DNA of 64,000 nt, taken from NCBI GenBank assembly GCA_031266015.1, contig JAISBU010000008.1:43800-107799 (forward strand). Direction: 5' to 3'. The notes beneath the pieces were generated by a model that saw nothing but the letters and a program-made list of their open reading frames with translations, ran no database searches and was not told where the DNA came from. This DNA comes from Prevotellaceae bacterium. GTDB lineage: Bacteria; Bacteroidota; Bacteroidia; Bacteroidales; UBA932. The position numbers and the translations under genes were made by a program. How positions within the stretch are numbered: position 1 is the first letter of the stretch; every line of letters starts with the position of its first letter. This document shows positions 35,395 to 43,696 of this stretch, one piece after another.

Positions 35395-35874
35395 ATGAAC
35401 AAGACTAAACGGTTTGCTTTTTACGCAGCGTCGCTGGCCGTACTGTTTACGGCCTGCGACAGGAGCGTTATTTATAATGCCTACAAGCCCATTCCCTTTA
35501 CAGGATGGAATAAGGACAGCGCTGCTGTTTTTAGCGTAAGCATTACCGACAGCGTGTCCACCCACAACGTGTACATCAACCTGCGCAATAACAGCTCCTA
35601 CCCGTACTGCAACATTTACCTGTTTGTAAAAGCCATATCCCCTGCCGGCGATGTAGCCGGCGATACGGTGGAATATATGCTTACCGATGCCTACGGGCGT
35701 TGGTATGGCAAGGGCTTTTCAAAGGTTATTGATAATCGTTTGGCATTTAGGAAGTTTGTTCGTTTTCCGAGTAAGGGTATGTATAGATTCGAAATCAAGC
35801 AAGGCATGCGCAACGACATATTGCCCGAGATTTCGGATGTGGGGTTGAGAATTGAGAGGGTAGACGGGCAGTAA
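35395..35874 (+). CDS. gldH: Gliding motility lipoprotein GldH
   Basis: 159 residues with lipobox VLFTAC. The body (SVIYNAYKPIPFTGWNKDSA, INLRNNSSYPYCNIYLFV, AYGRWYGKGFSKVIDNRL, FPSKGMYRFEIKQGMR) fits GldH, a lipoprotein required for gliding in Flavobacterium but conserved also in non-gliding Bacteroidales. Presence alongside a T9SS-sorted protein in the window is consistent with a T9SS organism but does not prove gliding. Translationally close to ricT (6 bases). Confidence 0.92.
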   Translation: MNKTKRFAFYAASLAVLFTACDRSVIYNAYKPIPFTGWNKDSAAVFSVSITDSVSTHNVYINLRNNSSYPYCNIYLFVKAISPAGDVAGDTVEYMLTDAYGRWYGKGFSKVIDNRLAFRKFVRFPSKGMYRFEIKQGMRNDILPEISDVGLRIERVDGQ

Positions 35875-35880
35875 ATTGCA

Positions 35881-36045
35881 GTAAATTGCGGGCGAAGCGA
35901 AGTAATCTCATAATTCCAGGCATGAGATTGACTTTTACGGCAATGACGTGGTTATGGAGTTTTTCCTTGCCGCACTCTTCGACAAGTTCAGGGTGACAAC
36001 GCATAGTAGGCTGTCATGCTGAGCTTGTCGAAGCATGACGTATAG
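35881..36045. repeat. Dispersed extragenic repeats between gldH and trmB
   Basis: TTGCGGGCGAAGCGAAGTAA (35885) with a nearby inverted part (AGGCATGAGATTGAC) matches the element at 27725. At 35975-36040 are CTCTTCGACAAGTTCAGGGT and GTCATGCTGAGCTTGTCGAA, the second a copy of the GTCATGCTGAGC type also seen at 47189-47206. Confidence 0.7.
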
Positions 36046-36065
36046 CCGTAGGATTTGAAGTTTTT

Positions 36066-36797
36066 ATGGGCAAAAATAAGATAGCGAGGTTTAAAGAAAA
36101 TGAAACGTTCGAGCTGCTACATCAGCCGGCGTTTATGGATTTATACAAAGGTGATTTTTCGCTGAAGGGTAGGTGGCATAAGGAGTCCTTCGGGAATGAA
36201 AACCCTATTGTGTTGGAGTTGGGTTGTGGTAGGGGAGAGTATACGGTAGAGCTGGCCAAGAGGTTTCCCGGGAAAAACTTTATCGGCATTGATGTAAAGG
36301 GCGCCCGCTTGTGGCGGGGCGCTAAAACCGCTACCGTCGAAAAGCTGAAAAACGTTTCATTTATTCGTACCAGGGTGGATGTGGTAACCTCTATTTTCGC
36401 AGAAGGCGAGGTGAGCGAGTTGTGGATAACCTTCCCCGATCCGCAGCCTGCAAGGGCAAGGAAGAGGCTTTGCGCTCCGCTTTTCCTCAACCGCTATTCA
36501 AAGCTCTTAACCAAAAACGGTACCGTCCACCTTAAGACGGATAGCCAAATGCTGCATGAGTATGCCAAAGCGGTGCTGGCCAAGAACAATTTGACTTACG
36601 TCTTTGCCAGTAACGATGTTCATGCCGGAGGCGCCAGCAAAGGTAGCGTATTGGAAATACAGACAGCGTATGAGAAAATCTTTGTAGACCGTGGCTTCCC
36701 AATTACCTACCTGCAGTTTCACTTGCCTCAGCGTACGGCGTTGGTGGAGCCCGAAGGTTTTACTTTTGACATGCATGTTCCCAAAGCCAGACGATAG
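36066..36797 (+). CDS. trmB: tRNA (guanine-N7)-methyltransferase TrmB
   Basis: 243 residues. The Rossmann SAM site LELGCGRGEYTVELAKRFPG (about 56-75) and IGIDVKGARLWRGAKTA are typical of TrmB, with ELWITFPDPQPARARKRLC (catalytic/tRNA-binding region) and SRYSKLLTKNGTVHLKTDS downstream. It methylates G46 of tRNA. The next gene overlaps its 3' end by 23 bases in another frame. Confidence 0.96.
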   Translation: MGKNKIARFKENETFELLHQPAFMDLYKGDFSLKGRWHKESFGNENPIVLELGCGRGEYTVELAKRFPGKNFIGIDVKGARLWRGAKTATVEKLKNVSFIRTRVDVVTSIFAEGEVSELWITFPDPQPARARKRLCAPLFLNRYSKLLTKNGTVHLKTDSQMLHEYAKAVLAKNNLTYVFASNDVHAGGASKGSVLEIQTAYEKIFVDRGFPITYLQFHLPQRTALVEPEGFTFDMHVPKARR

Positions 36798-37122
36798 TTT
36801 CTTTGAGCAGGTTTACGCCATTGTCCGGCGTATACCGCGCGGTAGGGTAACCAGCTACGGGGCCATTGCGCGTGCGCTGGGTACAGTCCGCTCATCGCGC
36901 ATGGTAGGCTGGGCTATGAGTAGCGCTCATGGCTTGGCTGATGTGCCTGCGCACCGTGTGGTAAATCGTGTGGGGATGCTTACGGGCAAAATGCACTTTG
37001 CGCCCCCCTCGCTCATGCAAAAGCTGCTGGAGCAGGAGAGCGTAAAAGTAAAAAAGGATAAGGTACAAGCTTTTGACAGGGTCTTTTGGGATCCCATTGA
37101 GCTTATCAAAGAGTTGCAGTAG
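36775..37122 (+). CDS. Alkyltransferase-like protein (ATL), MGMT family without the active Cys
   Basis: 115 residues from the ATG at 36775, overlapping trmB by 23 bases. It is the DNA-binding domain of O6-alkylguanine transferases: FFEQVYAIVRRIPRGRVTSY, GAIARALGTVRSSRMVGWAM, and the active-site region reads PAHRVVNR where repair enzymes have PCHRV. The Cys-to-Ala change is the hallmark of ATL proteins, which bind alkylated guanine and recruit nucleotide excision repair instead of removing the alkyl group. The overlap implies coupling with trmB. Confidence 0.92.
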   Translation: MFPKPDDSFFEQVYAIVRRIPRGRVTSYGAIARALGTVRSSRMVGWAMSSAHGLADVPAHRVVNRVGMLTGKMHFAPPSLMQKLLEQESVKVKKDKVQAFDRVFWDPIELIKELQ

Positions 37123-37123
37123 C

Positions 37124-37441
37124 TTACTTCTTTTCCTCGGCCTTAGCTTCGGAAATTACCTCTGCGCTGTATCCCAATTTTTCTATGGCTTTCTTTATGT
37201 GGTCTGCGCTGGTTTTTTTGCTGTTATACTTAACGTAAACGGTCTTGTCGGACAGGTTTACGACCATATCCTCTACGCCTTTTTCGAACGGGATGCTTCT
37301 TTCCAGCCTTTGCTTACAGTGGTTGCAGCTAATGCTGGTCTTGAAGGTAGCTTCGGCTTCGTTGGGCTTTAGCTGTGCGCCGGCGGTGGCTGCGCCTAAC
37401 AGCATGGTTAGGCACAGCAGGAAAGTTGTGGTTGTTTTCAT
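37124..37441 (-). CDS. Secreted heavy-metal-associated (HMA) domain protein
   Basis: 105 residues from the ATG at 37441 (MKTTTTFLLCLTMLLGAATA is a signal peptide; a longer in-frame extension upstream is unlikely). The mature domain EATFKTSISCNHCKQRLERS holds a CxxC metal site, then the betaalphabetabetaalphabeta pattern of HMA (VEDMVVNLSDKTVYVKYN, ADHIKKAIEKLGYSAEVI). It likely binds copper or a similar ion in the periplasm. It follows the TonB-dependent receptor gene on the same strand, suggesting a metal uptake or handling cluster. Confidence 0.9.
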   Translation of the reverse strand: MKTTTTFLLCLTMLLGAATAGAQLKPNEAEATFKTSISCNHCKQRLERSIPFEKGVEDMVVNLSDKTVYVKYNSKKTSADHIKKAIEKLGYSAEVISEAKAEEKK

Positions 37442-37607
37442 AATGTTAAATAAATTAAAAAGTAAATGGTTATAAAAATGTTTACCGTATTTTTTCATTA
37501 ATATCTTAACAATACTGTTAAGGGTGCCTTGCTAACGCCTTGCGGTTAAACATCACGTGTCCAGTCGGTTAACTTTTGCCGTGGCAAGCCTGATGGCCGC
37601 CCTGCCC

Positions 37608-39848
37608 CTATAGCGTCCACCTTATCCCAAGATAGAACTTGCGTCCCATCAGAGGTCCCCAAACTACGCTGGCATTGAATTTTTCGTTACCCGGCTGGTC
37701 GGCGTATATAATGGGGTTATCCTGCGTATAGTCCGCAATATTTTCACATCCTAAATACACATCAAGTGAGTGCCAGCGTTTTGTAACCTGTGCAAAGAAC
37801 ATGGGGTAAACGGGAGAGTACTCCCCGTATTCGAATTTTGCATCGCGCGGCACGTACCGGCTGCTGGGCAGGCGGCTTTGCCCGTTGATTTGCGCGGTGG
37901 CGTCAAACATCCACTTGTTGAACTTGGTGGCGTAGGAAACGCTCAACAAACCCTTGAAGTTATCTACCAGCGGCTTGCGGGAGAACCCCATTTCCTTCAA
38001 CTCCACCTGGGTGTCGCTGTAGCGGAAGGTGGCGTATAGGCTCAGGCGCTCAATGGGCGTTACGCTTGCGTCAATTTGGTAGTTGTTGGCGTACGATTTT
38101 CCGTCCAGGTTGTATACCCGTATCTCGTTGTTGCCTACTTCCTGGTCAACGATAACCTGATTGGAGAACTGCGTGCGGAATACATCCACGCCGATTGATG
38201 CCTTTTCTTCATCATGCAGGTTGAAGTACTGCGTGAGACTCATGCCGTACGTCCAAGCGTCCTCCATTTTTGGTTTTGCCTCCACCACCAAATTGCGCTG
38301 GTTGGCCATAACCCAAATGTTGTCGGCAATAATATTAGCAGAACGTAAGCCCCGTCCCGCCGAAGCACGGGCAATCAGGTTATCTGTAAGGTTGTACTTA
38401 AGGTGAGCGCGAGGCGTAACAAAGGCGCCATACAGGTTGTTGTTGTCAATACGCAAGCCCGCTATGGCGCTGAACTTTTTGTCTATGTTGAAGGTGTACT
38501 CGCCAAAAGCGCCAACCACGCGCTCGTTTTCATGCAGCAGATAGTCCGGATTGGTAATGTTATCACTGAAGCTGTACTCTTCATCGTAAAAATCGCCTCG
38601 TGCGCTAAGACCGAAAGTTATACTGTGATGCTCGCCGAAGCCCATTTGCACCAATCCATTCAGGTAGGCAGACTGCTCTGTTGCATTGTATATCTTTTGC
38701 CCAAAGAACGAGGCCATATCGTGCAGCATGTAGTCCACAACGAGGGCTACGCTGTTGCGCCCGTCGTTGCCAAAGGGCATGCCCAGCTTTGCGTAGGCGT
38801 TGAAGTTGCGGTTGGTAATGTAGCTGCCGTACCGGCTGGTGTCGTGGCGGTCGGCATGCCGGTCAAAGTGCAGCTGTCCGCCCTGCTTACCTTCTACCAG
38901 GAAGCGCATGCCGGTGCGCAGCTGCATCCCGTTGTCAAAGGTGTACAGCCAGCGGTTGGCTGCGTTTAGCTGGCGGCTTTGCGGCTGATCCGAAAATCCA
39001 TCGCGGTTATCGTCTACCATGTCGCGATCTGCCGAGGCGTGCAGCAACAAAATGGCGCTTAGCTTTGGTGAAAGCTGAAGGGTGGTAGCCAGATTTATTT
39101 CGCCCCTGTAATCGTTGTTTAAGTAGGCATTTACAAATACCCTGTCCGGATTATTCGGCTTGCGGTATTCCAAATTTATTTGCCCTGTTATAGCCTCGTA
39201 ACCATTTATTACAGAGGATGTTCCTTTCGAAATCTGAATACCCTCCAGCCACATGCCCGGAGTGTAGTTCAATCCGTTGGTAGCCGATATTCCCCGCATT
39301 ATTGGGCGGCTTTCATCCAGTATTTGCGTGTAAATTCCCGCCAGCCCCAGCATCCGGATTTGCCTGGTGCCGGATACCGCATCGCTAAAGCCAACGGTAA
39401 CCGTAGCGCTATTCTCAAAGCTTTCGGCCAGGTTACAGCAGGCCATTTTGGTTAGCCCCGTGTAGGAAATAATTTCGGTGGTAACAGGCGCTATTTTGGA
39501 GGTAAAGGTTCCCTTTTGGCGAGCCTGCACCGTAACCTCATCAATTTCACTTCCACCGGATTTCAGTCGAATTTCAAGGTTATCGTCATCGTTATCAATG
39601 GTGATGGTGTCTGCTGCATAGCCATAGTAAGCTATCACCAGACGGTTTGTCTTTTTGGAGCGGGGAATTTCAAATTTTCCATCGGAATCTGTGGCGGCTC
39701 CGCCGGTACTTCCCAGCCAGAAAACATCGGCGGCAACAAGAGGTTCGTCCTGGCCGCTTTCGGTAGCGCCAAGTACAGCTCCGCTAAGGTTTGCCGCTTT
39801 TGCGCCAATGCCGAATAGCAGAGCGCATAGCAAAAATATTTTTCTCAT
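37608..39848 (-). CDS. TonB-dependent outer-membrane receptor of the metal-related cluster
   Basis: 746 residues. Signal peptide (FGIGAKA), carboxypeptidase-regulatory-like domain (about 20-108, SGAVLGATESGQDEPLVAAD), plug (about 115-230, with GLTKMACCNLAESFENSATV and MWLEGIQISKGTSSVINGYE), then the barrel ending RKFYLGIRWTL. The Cys pair in MACCNLAESF is common to receptors found beside HMA proteins in this phylum. The probable cargo is a metal ion or metal complex (inference from neighbours). Confidence 0.9.
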   Translation of the reverse strand: MRKIFLLCALLFGIGAKAANLSGAVLGATESGQDEPLVAADVFWLGSTGGAATDSDGKFEIPRSKKTNRLVIAYYGYAADTITIDNDDDNLEIRLKSGGSEIDEVTVQARQKGTFTSKIAPVTTEIISYTGLTKMACCNLAESFENSATVTVGFSDAVSGTRQIRMLGLAGIYTQILDESRPIMRGISATNGLNYTPGMWLEGIQISKGTSSVINGYEAITGQINLEYRKPNNPDRVFVNAYLNNDYRGEINLATTLQLSPKLSAILLLHASADRDMVDDNRDGFSDQPQSRQLNAANRWLYTFDNGMQLRTGMRFLVEGKQGGQLHFDRHADRHDTSRYGSYITNRNFNAYAKLGMPFGNDGRNSVALVVDYMLHDMASFFGQKIYNATEQSAYLNGLVQMGFGEHHSITFGLSARGDFYDEEYSFSDNITNPDYLLHENERVVGAFGEYTFNIDKKFSAIAGLRIDNNNLYGAFVTPRAHLKYNLTDNLIARASAGRGLRSANIIADNIWVMANQRNLVVEAKPKMEDAWTYGMSLTQYFNLHDEEKASIGVDVFRTQFSNQVIVDQEVGNNEIRVYNLDGKSYANNYQIDASVTPIERLSLYATFRYSDTQVELKEMGFSRKPLVDNFKGLLSVSYATKFNKWMFDATAQINGQSRLPSSRYVPRDAKFEYGEYSPVYPMFFAQVTKRWHSLDVYLGCENIADYTQDNPIIYADQPGNEKFNASVVWGPLMGRKFYLGIRWTL

Positions 39849-39937
39849 GAAGTAGTGTTGATTTTATGATAGTAAAAAGTTTTTATCCTGCTAACACGTT
39901 ACTTAGTTAGCGAAATATGAAAACTATTTTATCATAA
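39849..39937. promoter_or_regulatory. Nested inverted repeats between the Cys/His-rich gene and the receptor
   Basis: GCTAAC (39890-39895) and GTTAGC (39906-39911) face each other across 10 bases, and TTATGAT (39864-39870) pairs with ATCATAA (39931-39937) outside them. The outer half overlaps the end of the upstream gene. This could be the terminator of the small gene or an operator for the receptor gene; no T-run favours the latter. Confidence 0.3.
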
Positions 39938-40435
39938 TCTCAGCAGGCTGCATAGCAGCAAAATGGTCTTTCCCGAGAGGGTATTTGGCTGGGAAAAATC
40001 GTGTTGTACAACTCTTTGACAGGCGCTGCAAAGAAAGCCGGTGCTACAGCTTTGCATGGTTTGCACTAGCTGGATGACAGGCAGCAGGAGAGTACCTTGC
40101 ACTCTTTCCTGTTGAACTTCAAATTGGCTCAGCTGAAAAACTTGAACGTCGCTATTGCCGCAACTTAATGGGCTAACGCTGACAGCGTCTGAAGATTCAG
40201 CCTGCTGTTCTGCTTGGTGCGAGTGGCGAGCACAGCAGCCTTCATGGCTGCCACCGTGCTGATGCTCGTCAACGCCGGCAGCTGAGCAAGCACAAGAAAT
40301 ATCTTTGTTAAGGGCAAGCTGTGTGGTGCAATCCTTGCCGCTGCACTTAAAAATATAAAAATGCACGCCAACGCTTCCGCCCACTATAAGAAAGCAGAGC
40401 AGTATGGTAATTATATGTTTCGCAAGCTTAAACAT
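39932..40435 (-). CDS. Cys/His-rich membrane-anchored small protein (HYC_CC_PP-like)
   Basis: 167 residues. One N-terminal hydrophobic helix (HIITILLCFLIVGGSVGVHF) precedes a Cys-rich part (FKCSGKDCTTQL, DISCACSAAG) and a His/Cys cluster (DEHQHGGSHEGCCARHSHQA) that looks made to bind metal. The layout resembles HYC_CC_PP-family proteins, which occur next to TonB receptors and HMA proteins in Bacteroidota. It is first in the minus-strand cluster; a near-consensus TACCTTTA lies just upstream of its start. Confidence 0.65.
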   Translation of the reverse strand: MFKLAKHIITILLCFLIVGGSVGVHFYIFKCSGKDCTTQLALNKDISCACSAAGVDEHQHGGSHEGCCARHSHQAEQQAESSDAVSVSPLSCGNSDVQVFQLSQFEVQQERVQGTLLLPVIQLVQTMQSCSTGFLCSACQRVVQHDFSQPNTLSGKTILLLCSLLRL

Positions 40436-40642
40436 TAAGTTCCGTAAAGGTAAGTATAAAAAAATAAAGATGCAAATTTTTTGCGCGCTACTTTACCATC
40501 GTCAATAGCAAGATAGTAAATGGTCTGAGCCGTGCAACCAAATTTTAAAAATATTTGGCCTCATTTGTGGAACTCCGGTGCGGTTTTGGGATGAATGGCA
40601 TTTTTTTCTTGCCAAAAGTTTGGTTTTGAATAAAAATAGCGC

Positions 40643-40650
40643 TACATTTG
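40643..40650 (+). promoter_or_regulatory. Promoter of rpmE (TACATTTG, with -33 TTTTG)
   Basis: Exact -7 element with TTTTG at 40624-40628 about 20 bases upstream, a full Bacteroidota vegetative promoter, 41 bases before the ATG. Confidence 0.75.
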
Positions 40651-40690
40651 CAGCCCAAATTAGTTCGTAAACACTTTTGTAAACATAGCC

Positions 40691-40951
40691 ATGAAGAAAG
40701 GTATACATCCTGAAAATTACCGTACAGTAGTATTCAAAGATTTGGCAAACGATGCTACCATTATCACAAAGTCTTGCGTTAACACCAAGGAAGTTATTAC
40801 TGTTGACGGTGTTGAATATCCATTGTTCAAGGTGGAAATTTCAAACCTGTCGCACCCGTTCTACACCGGTAAGATGAAGCTGGTTGATACTGCCGGACGT
40901 GTGGATAAGTTCATGAACCGCTACAAAAAGCACCTGGAAAATAAGGCGTAA
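40691..40951 (+). CDS. rpmE: 50S ribosomal protein L31 type B
   Basis: 86 residues. [18 protein letters not shown] and [20 protein letters not shown] are diagnostic for L31. It has the long type B form and lacks the four zinc-binding Cys of type A (only one Cys, in TKSCVNT), so it is the zinc-independent version. It sits at the 50S subunit bridge. Monocistronic, with its own promoter and a terminator. Confidence 0.96.
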   Translation: MKKGIHPENYRTVVFKDLANDATIITKSCVNTKEVITVDGVEYPLFKVEISNLSHPFYTGKMKLVDTAGRVDKFMNRYKKHLENKA

Positions 40952-40978
40952 GCCCCATTTGGTTATAGCCGTTTAAAG

Positions 40979-41020
40979 CAGGGAGCCTCTGAAGTTTATC
41001 GGGGACTCCCTGTTTGTTTT
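40979..41020 (+). terminator. Terminator after rpmE
   Basis: CAGGGAG (40979-40985) pairs with CTCCCTG (41006-41012), extended inward by several pairs, then TTTGTTTTG. Confidence 0.8.
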
Positions 41021-41075
41021 GTAGCTCGTTGCGGGCAGGCTATTTACGGTTGTCAAGCTGGCAAAATAGGTGCAG

Positions 41076-41091
41076 TGGCATACTTTTTGCA
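41076..41091 (+). promoter_or_regulatory. Sigma-54-like element upstream of lon
   Basis: TGGCATA, four bases, then TTGCA, with GG and GC exactly 10 bases apart: two mismatches from the full consensus, both outside the invariant GG/GC. It lies 150 bases before the lon ATG. A vegetative -7 element follows at 41105. Confidence 0.35.
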
Positions 41092-41104
41092 CTATGTGCT
41101 TATA

Positions 41105-41112
41105 TACTTTTG
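41105..41112 (+). promoter_or_regulatory. -7 element TACTTTTG upstream of lon
   Basis: Exact TAnnTTTG 129 bases before the ATG at 41241, giving a leader of about 120 bases for lon. Confidence 0.45.
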
Positions 41113-41240
41113 TTGGGTGTTTACTCCTTACTACTTGAAAGGATAGCCGGCAATACCTGCCTTTTTTTCATGTAAAATGATGATTTTGGCAGAAATTCTA
41201 AAGATTTTTTTAGATAAGTAGTTAAATATTAGATTGTTAT

Positions 41241-43640
41241 ATGTTTAGAGATGCTGTTATAATGTCCGATAAGGCAGGCGAGGATGAGTTCATTCCTGTG
41301 TTTGCTGACAGCGATGAGGATAATCTTCGAAACACACCGGTGCCGTCGGTTTTGCCGGCGCTCTCGCTGCGCAACTCTGTATTGTTTCCGGGAGTGGTTT
41401 TGCCCATTAACATCAACCGGGACAAGTCGGTAAAGTTGGTGCGCGCTGCGTATGCGGGTGACAAGAACATCGCCACGCTTATGCAGGTTGACGCCAAAAT
41501 TGAAGACCCTAAGGTGGAGGATTTGCATAAGGTGGGAATGGCTGCGCATATCATGCGCTTGATTGAAATGCCTGATGGCTCTATAACTATGCTGCTGCAA
41601 GGTACTCGCAGGATTGAGCTGCTCCGGATGGTGGAGAGTGAGCCTTACTTTGTAGGGGAGGTTTCTGTGTTGGATGATATTGCACCTGAGCCAAGCGAAG
41701 ATTTGAATGTGCTCATAGAGTCCATTCGTGACGTGGCGTGGCGTGTTATTAAGCTGTCGCCACATCTTGCTCCGGAGGCCGGATTTGCCATTAAGAATAT
41801 CGAAAGTAAATCGTTCTTGGTAAACTACATTGCTTCAAATTTGGAGGTAAGCGGTAACGAGAAGCAGGCTTTGTTGGAGATTGCCAGCGTTGAGGATCGT
41901 GCAAAAGCCTTGCTTGCAGTGCTTATGCGTGAGGTGGGATCATTGGAGGTGCGTCAGGATATTCAGAATAAGGCAAATAAGGATATAGATAAGCACAACC
42001 GTGAGTACTTCCTGCAGCAGCAGATGAAGACCATTCAGGATGAGTTGGGTGGAAACCCTGTGGATCAGGAGGTTAAAATATTTCGGGAGAAAGCCAGGAC
42101 TAAAAAGTGGACGGCTGAAATTGCCGCTGTTTTTGAAAAAGAGGTGGCTAAGCTGGAGCACATGCACCAAAGCAGCGGAGAGTTTCCGGTGCAAATGACT
42201 TATTTGCAGACTTTTATTGATTTGCCTTGGGGCGAGTATACCGAAGACAAGCTGGATTTGGTAGAGGCGCAGAAAGTGCTGGATAACGAGCATTATGGCC
42301 TGGAGGAGGTTAAGCAGCGTATACTTGAGCACCTGGCAGTAATTAAGCTTAAGGGTGATTTTAAATCGCCGATTATTTGCCTGTACGGCCCTCCGGGTGT
42401 GGGAAAAACATCACTTGGCAAGTCGGTTGCTCATGCTATGGGGCGTGAGTTTGGGCGCATATCCCTTGGTGGCTTGCATGATGAATCTGAAATTCGCGGA
42501 CACCGTAAAACGTATATCGGCGCTATGCCCGGACGCATTATTCAGGCCATAAAGAAGTGCAAGTCCAGCAACCCTGTGCTTATGCTGGATGAGGTTGATA
42601 AGGTTGGTCGTGATTTTCAGGGAGATCCCTCCAGCGCACTGCTTGAAGTGCTTGATCCTGAGCAGAATGTAGCTTTTTATGACAACTACCTGGAGCAAGA
42701 TTACGACCTTTCGAAGGTAATGTTTATTACTACAGCCAACGATGCCAGCGCCATTCATTCCGCTTTGCGTGACCGCATGGAGATGATAAACATGAGCAGC
42801 TATACGTTGGAGGAAAAGATGGAAATTGCCAAGCGCCACCTGCTCCCAAAGCAGCTGGGATTGCACGGTATGACATCGAAGCGGCTGCAAATTTCCGATG
42901 AGCTGTTGCGGCAAATCATAGAGGATTATACTCACGAGTCGGGGGTACGCGGTTTGGAAAAGCGGCTTACAAAAATCTTGCGCCACACCGCTATGCTTAT
43001 CGCTACAAATACAAAGTACAGCCCTAAGCTTACGCAAAAAGCAGTGCGTGAAATTTTGGGCGCTCCGAAATTCGGCAAGGATAAGCTGCTCTCTGCTAAC
43101 TTTTCAGGAGTGGCTACAGGCCTGGCTTGGACAGAGAATGGCGGTGAAATTCTTTTCATAGAGGCTAGCCTGAGCAAGGGTAAGGGCATGCTCACTACAA
43201 CCGGAAATTTGGGTGAGGTGATGAAGGAAAGCGCCGTTATTGCCCTGGAGTATGTGAAGGCGCAAGCGGATTATTTGAAGATAGCTTCAAAGATGTTTGA
43301 AGAAAATAATCTGCATATTCACGTTCCGGAGGGCGCTATTCCTAAAGACGGCCCTTCGGCAGGTATTACTATGGTTACGGCTATGGCCTCTGTGTACACC
43401 GGACGTAAGGTACGCAAGGGCGTGGCTATGACGGGTGAGATTACGCTAAGAGGGAAGGTGCTTCCTGTAGGCGGAATTAAGGAAAAAATTCTTGCTGCCA
43501 AGCGTGCCGGAGCTGCTGAAATTATTCTTTCTGACGAGAATAAAAAGAATATTGAGGAAGTAAAGCCCGAATATCTGACCGACCTTAAGTTTATTTACGT
43601 CAGCAATATTCGAGATGTGATAAAGAATGCATTGGAGTAG
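41241..43640 (+). CDS. lon: ATP-dependent protease Lon
   Basis: 799 residues. Order: N-terminal substrate-recognition domain (about 35-235, [17 protein letters not shown]), coiled-coil linker ([18 protein letters not shown]), AAA+ module with Walker [10 protein letters not shown] (about 383-391) and Walker [10 protein letters not shown], and the protease domain with the dyad Ser706 (DGPSAG) and Lys749 (GGIKEK). It degrades misfolded and regulatory proteins in the cytoplasm. The N-terminal 15 or so residues before the domain are acidic. Single gene; two candidate promoters lie upstream. Confidence 0.97.
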   Translation: MFRDAVIMSDKAGEDEFIPVFADSDEDNLRNTPVPSVLPALSLRNSVLFPGVVLPININRDKSVKLVRAAYAGDKNIATLMQVDAKIEDPKVEDLHKVGMAAHIMRLIEMPDGSITMLLQGTRRIELLRMVESEPYFVGEVSVLDDIAPEPSEDLNVLIESIRDVAWRVIKLSPHLAPEAGFAIKNIESKSFLVNYIASNLEVSGNEKQALLEIASVEDRAKALLAVLMREVGSLEVRQDIQNKANKDIDKHNREYFLQQQMKTIQDELGGNPVDQEVKIFREKARTKKWTAEIAAVFEKEVAKLEHMHQSSGEFPVQMTYLQTFIDLPWGEYTEDKLDLVEAQKVLDNEHYGLEEVKQRILEHLAVIKLKGDFKSPIICLYGPPGVGKTSLGKSVAHAMGREFGRISLGGLHDESEIRGHRKTYIGAMPGRIIQAIKKCKSSNPVLMLDEVDKVGRDFQGDPSSALLEVLDPEQNVAFYDNYLEQDYDLSKVMFITTANDASAIHSALRDRMEMINMSSYTLEEKMEIAKRHLLPKQLGLHGMTSKRLQISDELLRQIIEDYTHESGVRGLEKRLTKILRHTAMLIATNTKYSPKLTQKAVREILGAPKFGKDKLLSANFSGVATGLAWTENGGEILFIEASLSKGKGMLTTTGNLGEVMKESAVIALEYVKAQADYLKIASKMFEENNLHIHVPEGAIPKDGPSAGITMVTAMASVYTGRKVRKGVAMTGEITLRGKVLPVGGIKEKILAAKRAGAAEIILSDENKKNIEEVKPEYLTDLKFIYVSNIRDVIKNALE

Positions 43641-43696
43641 CCGCTATTCCCAAATAGCTTCAAGCTTATCCGGATGTGCAATGCTGTAGTGATTGT

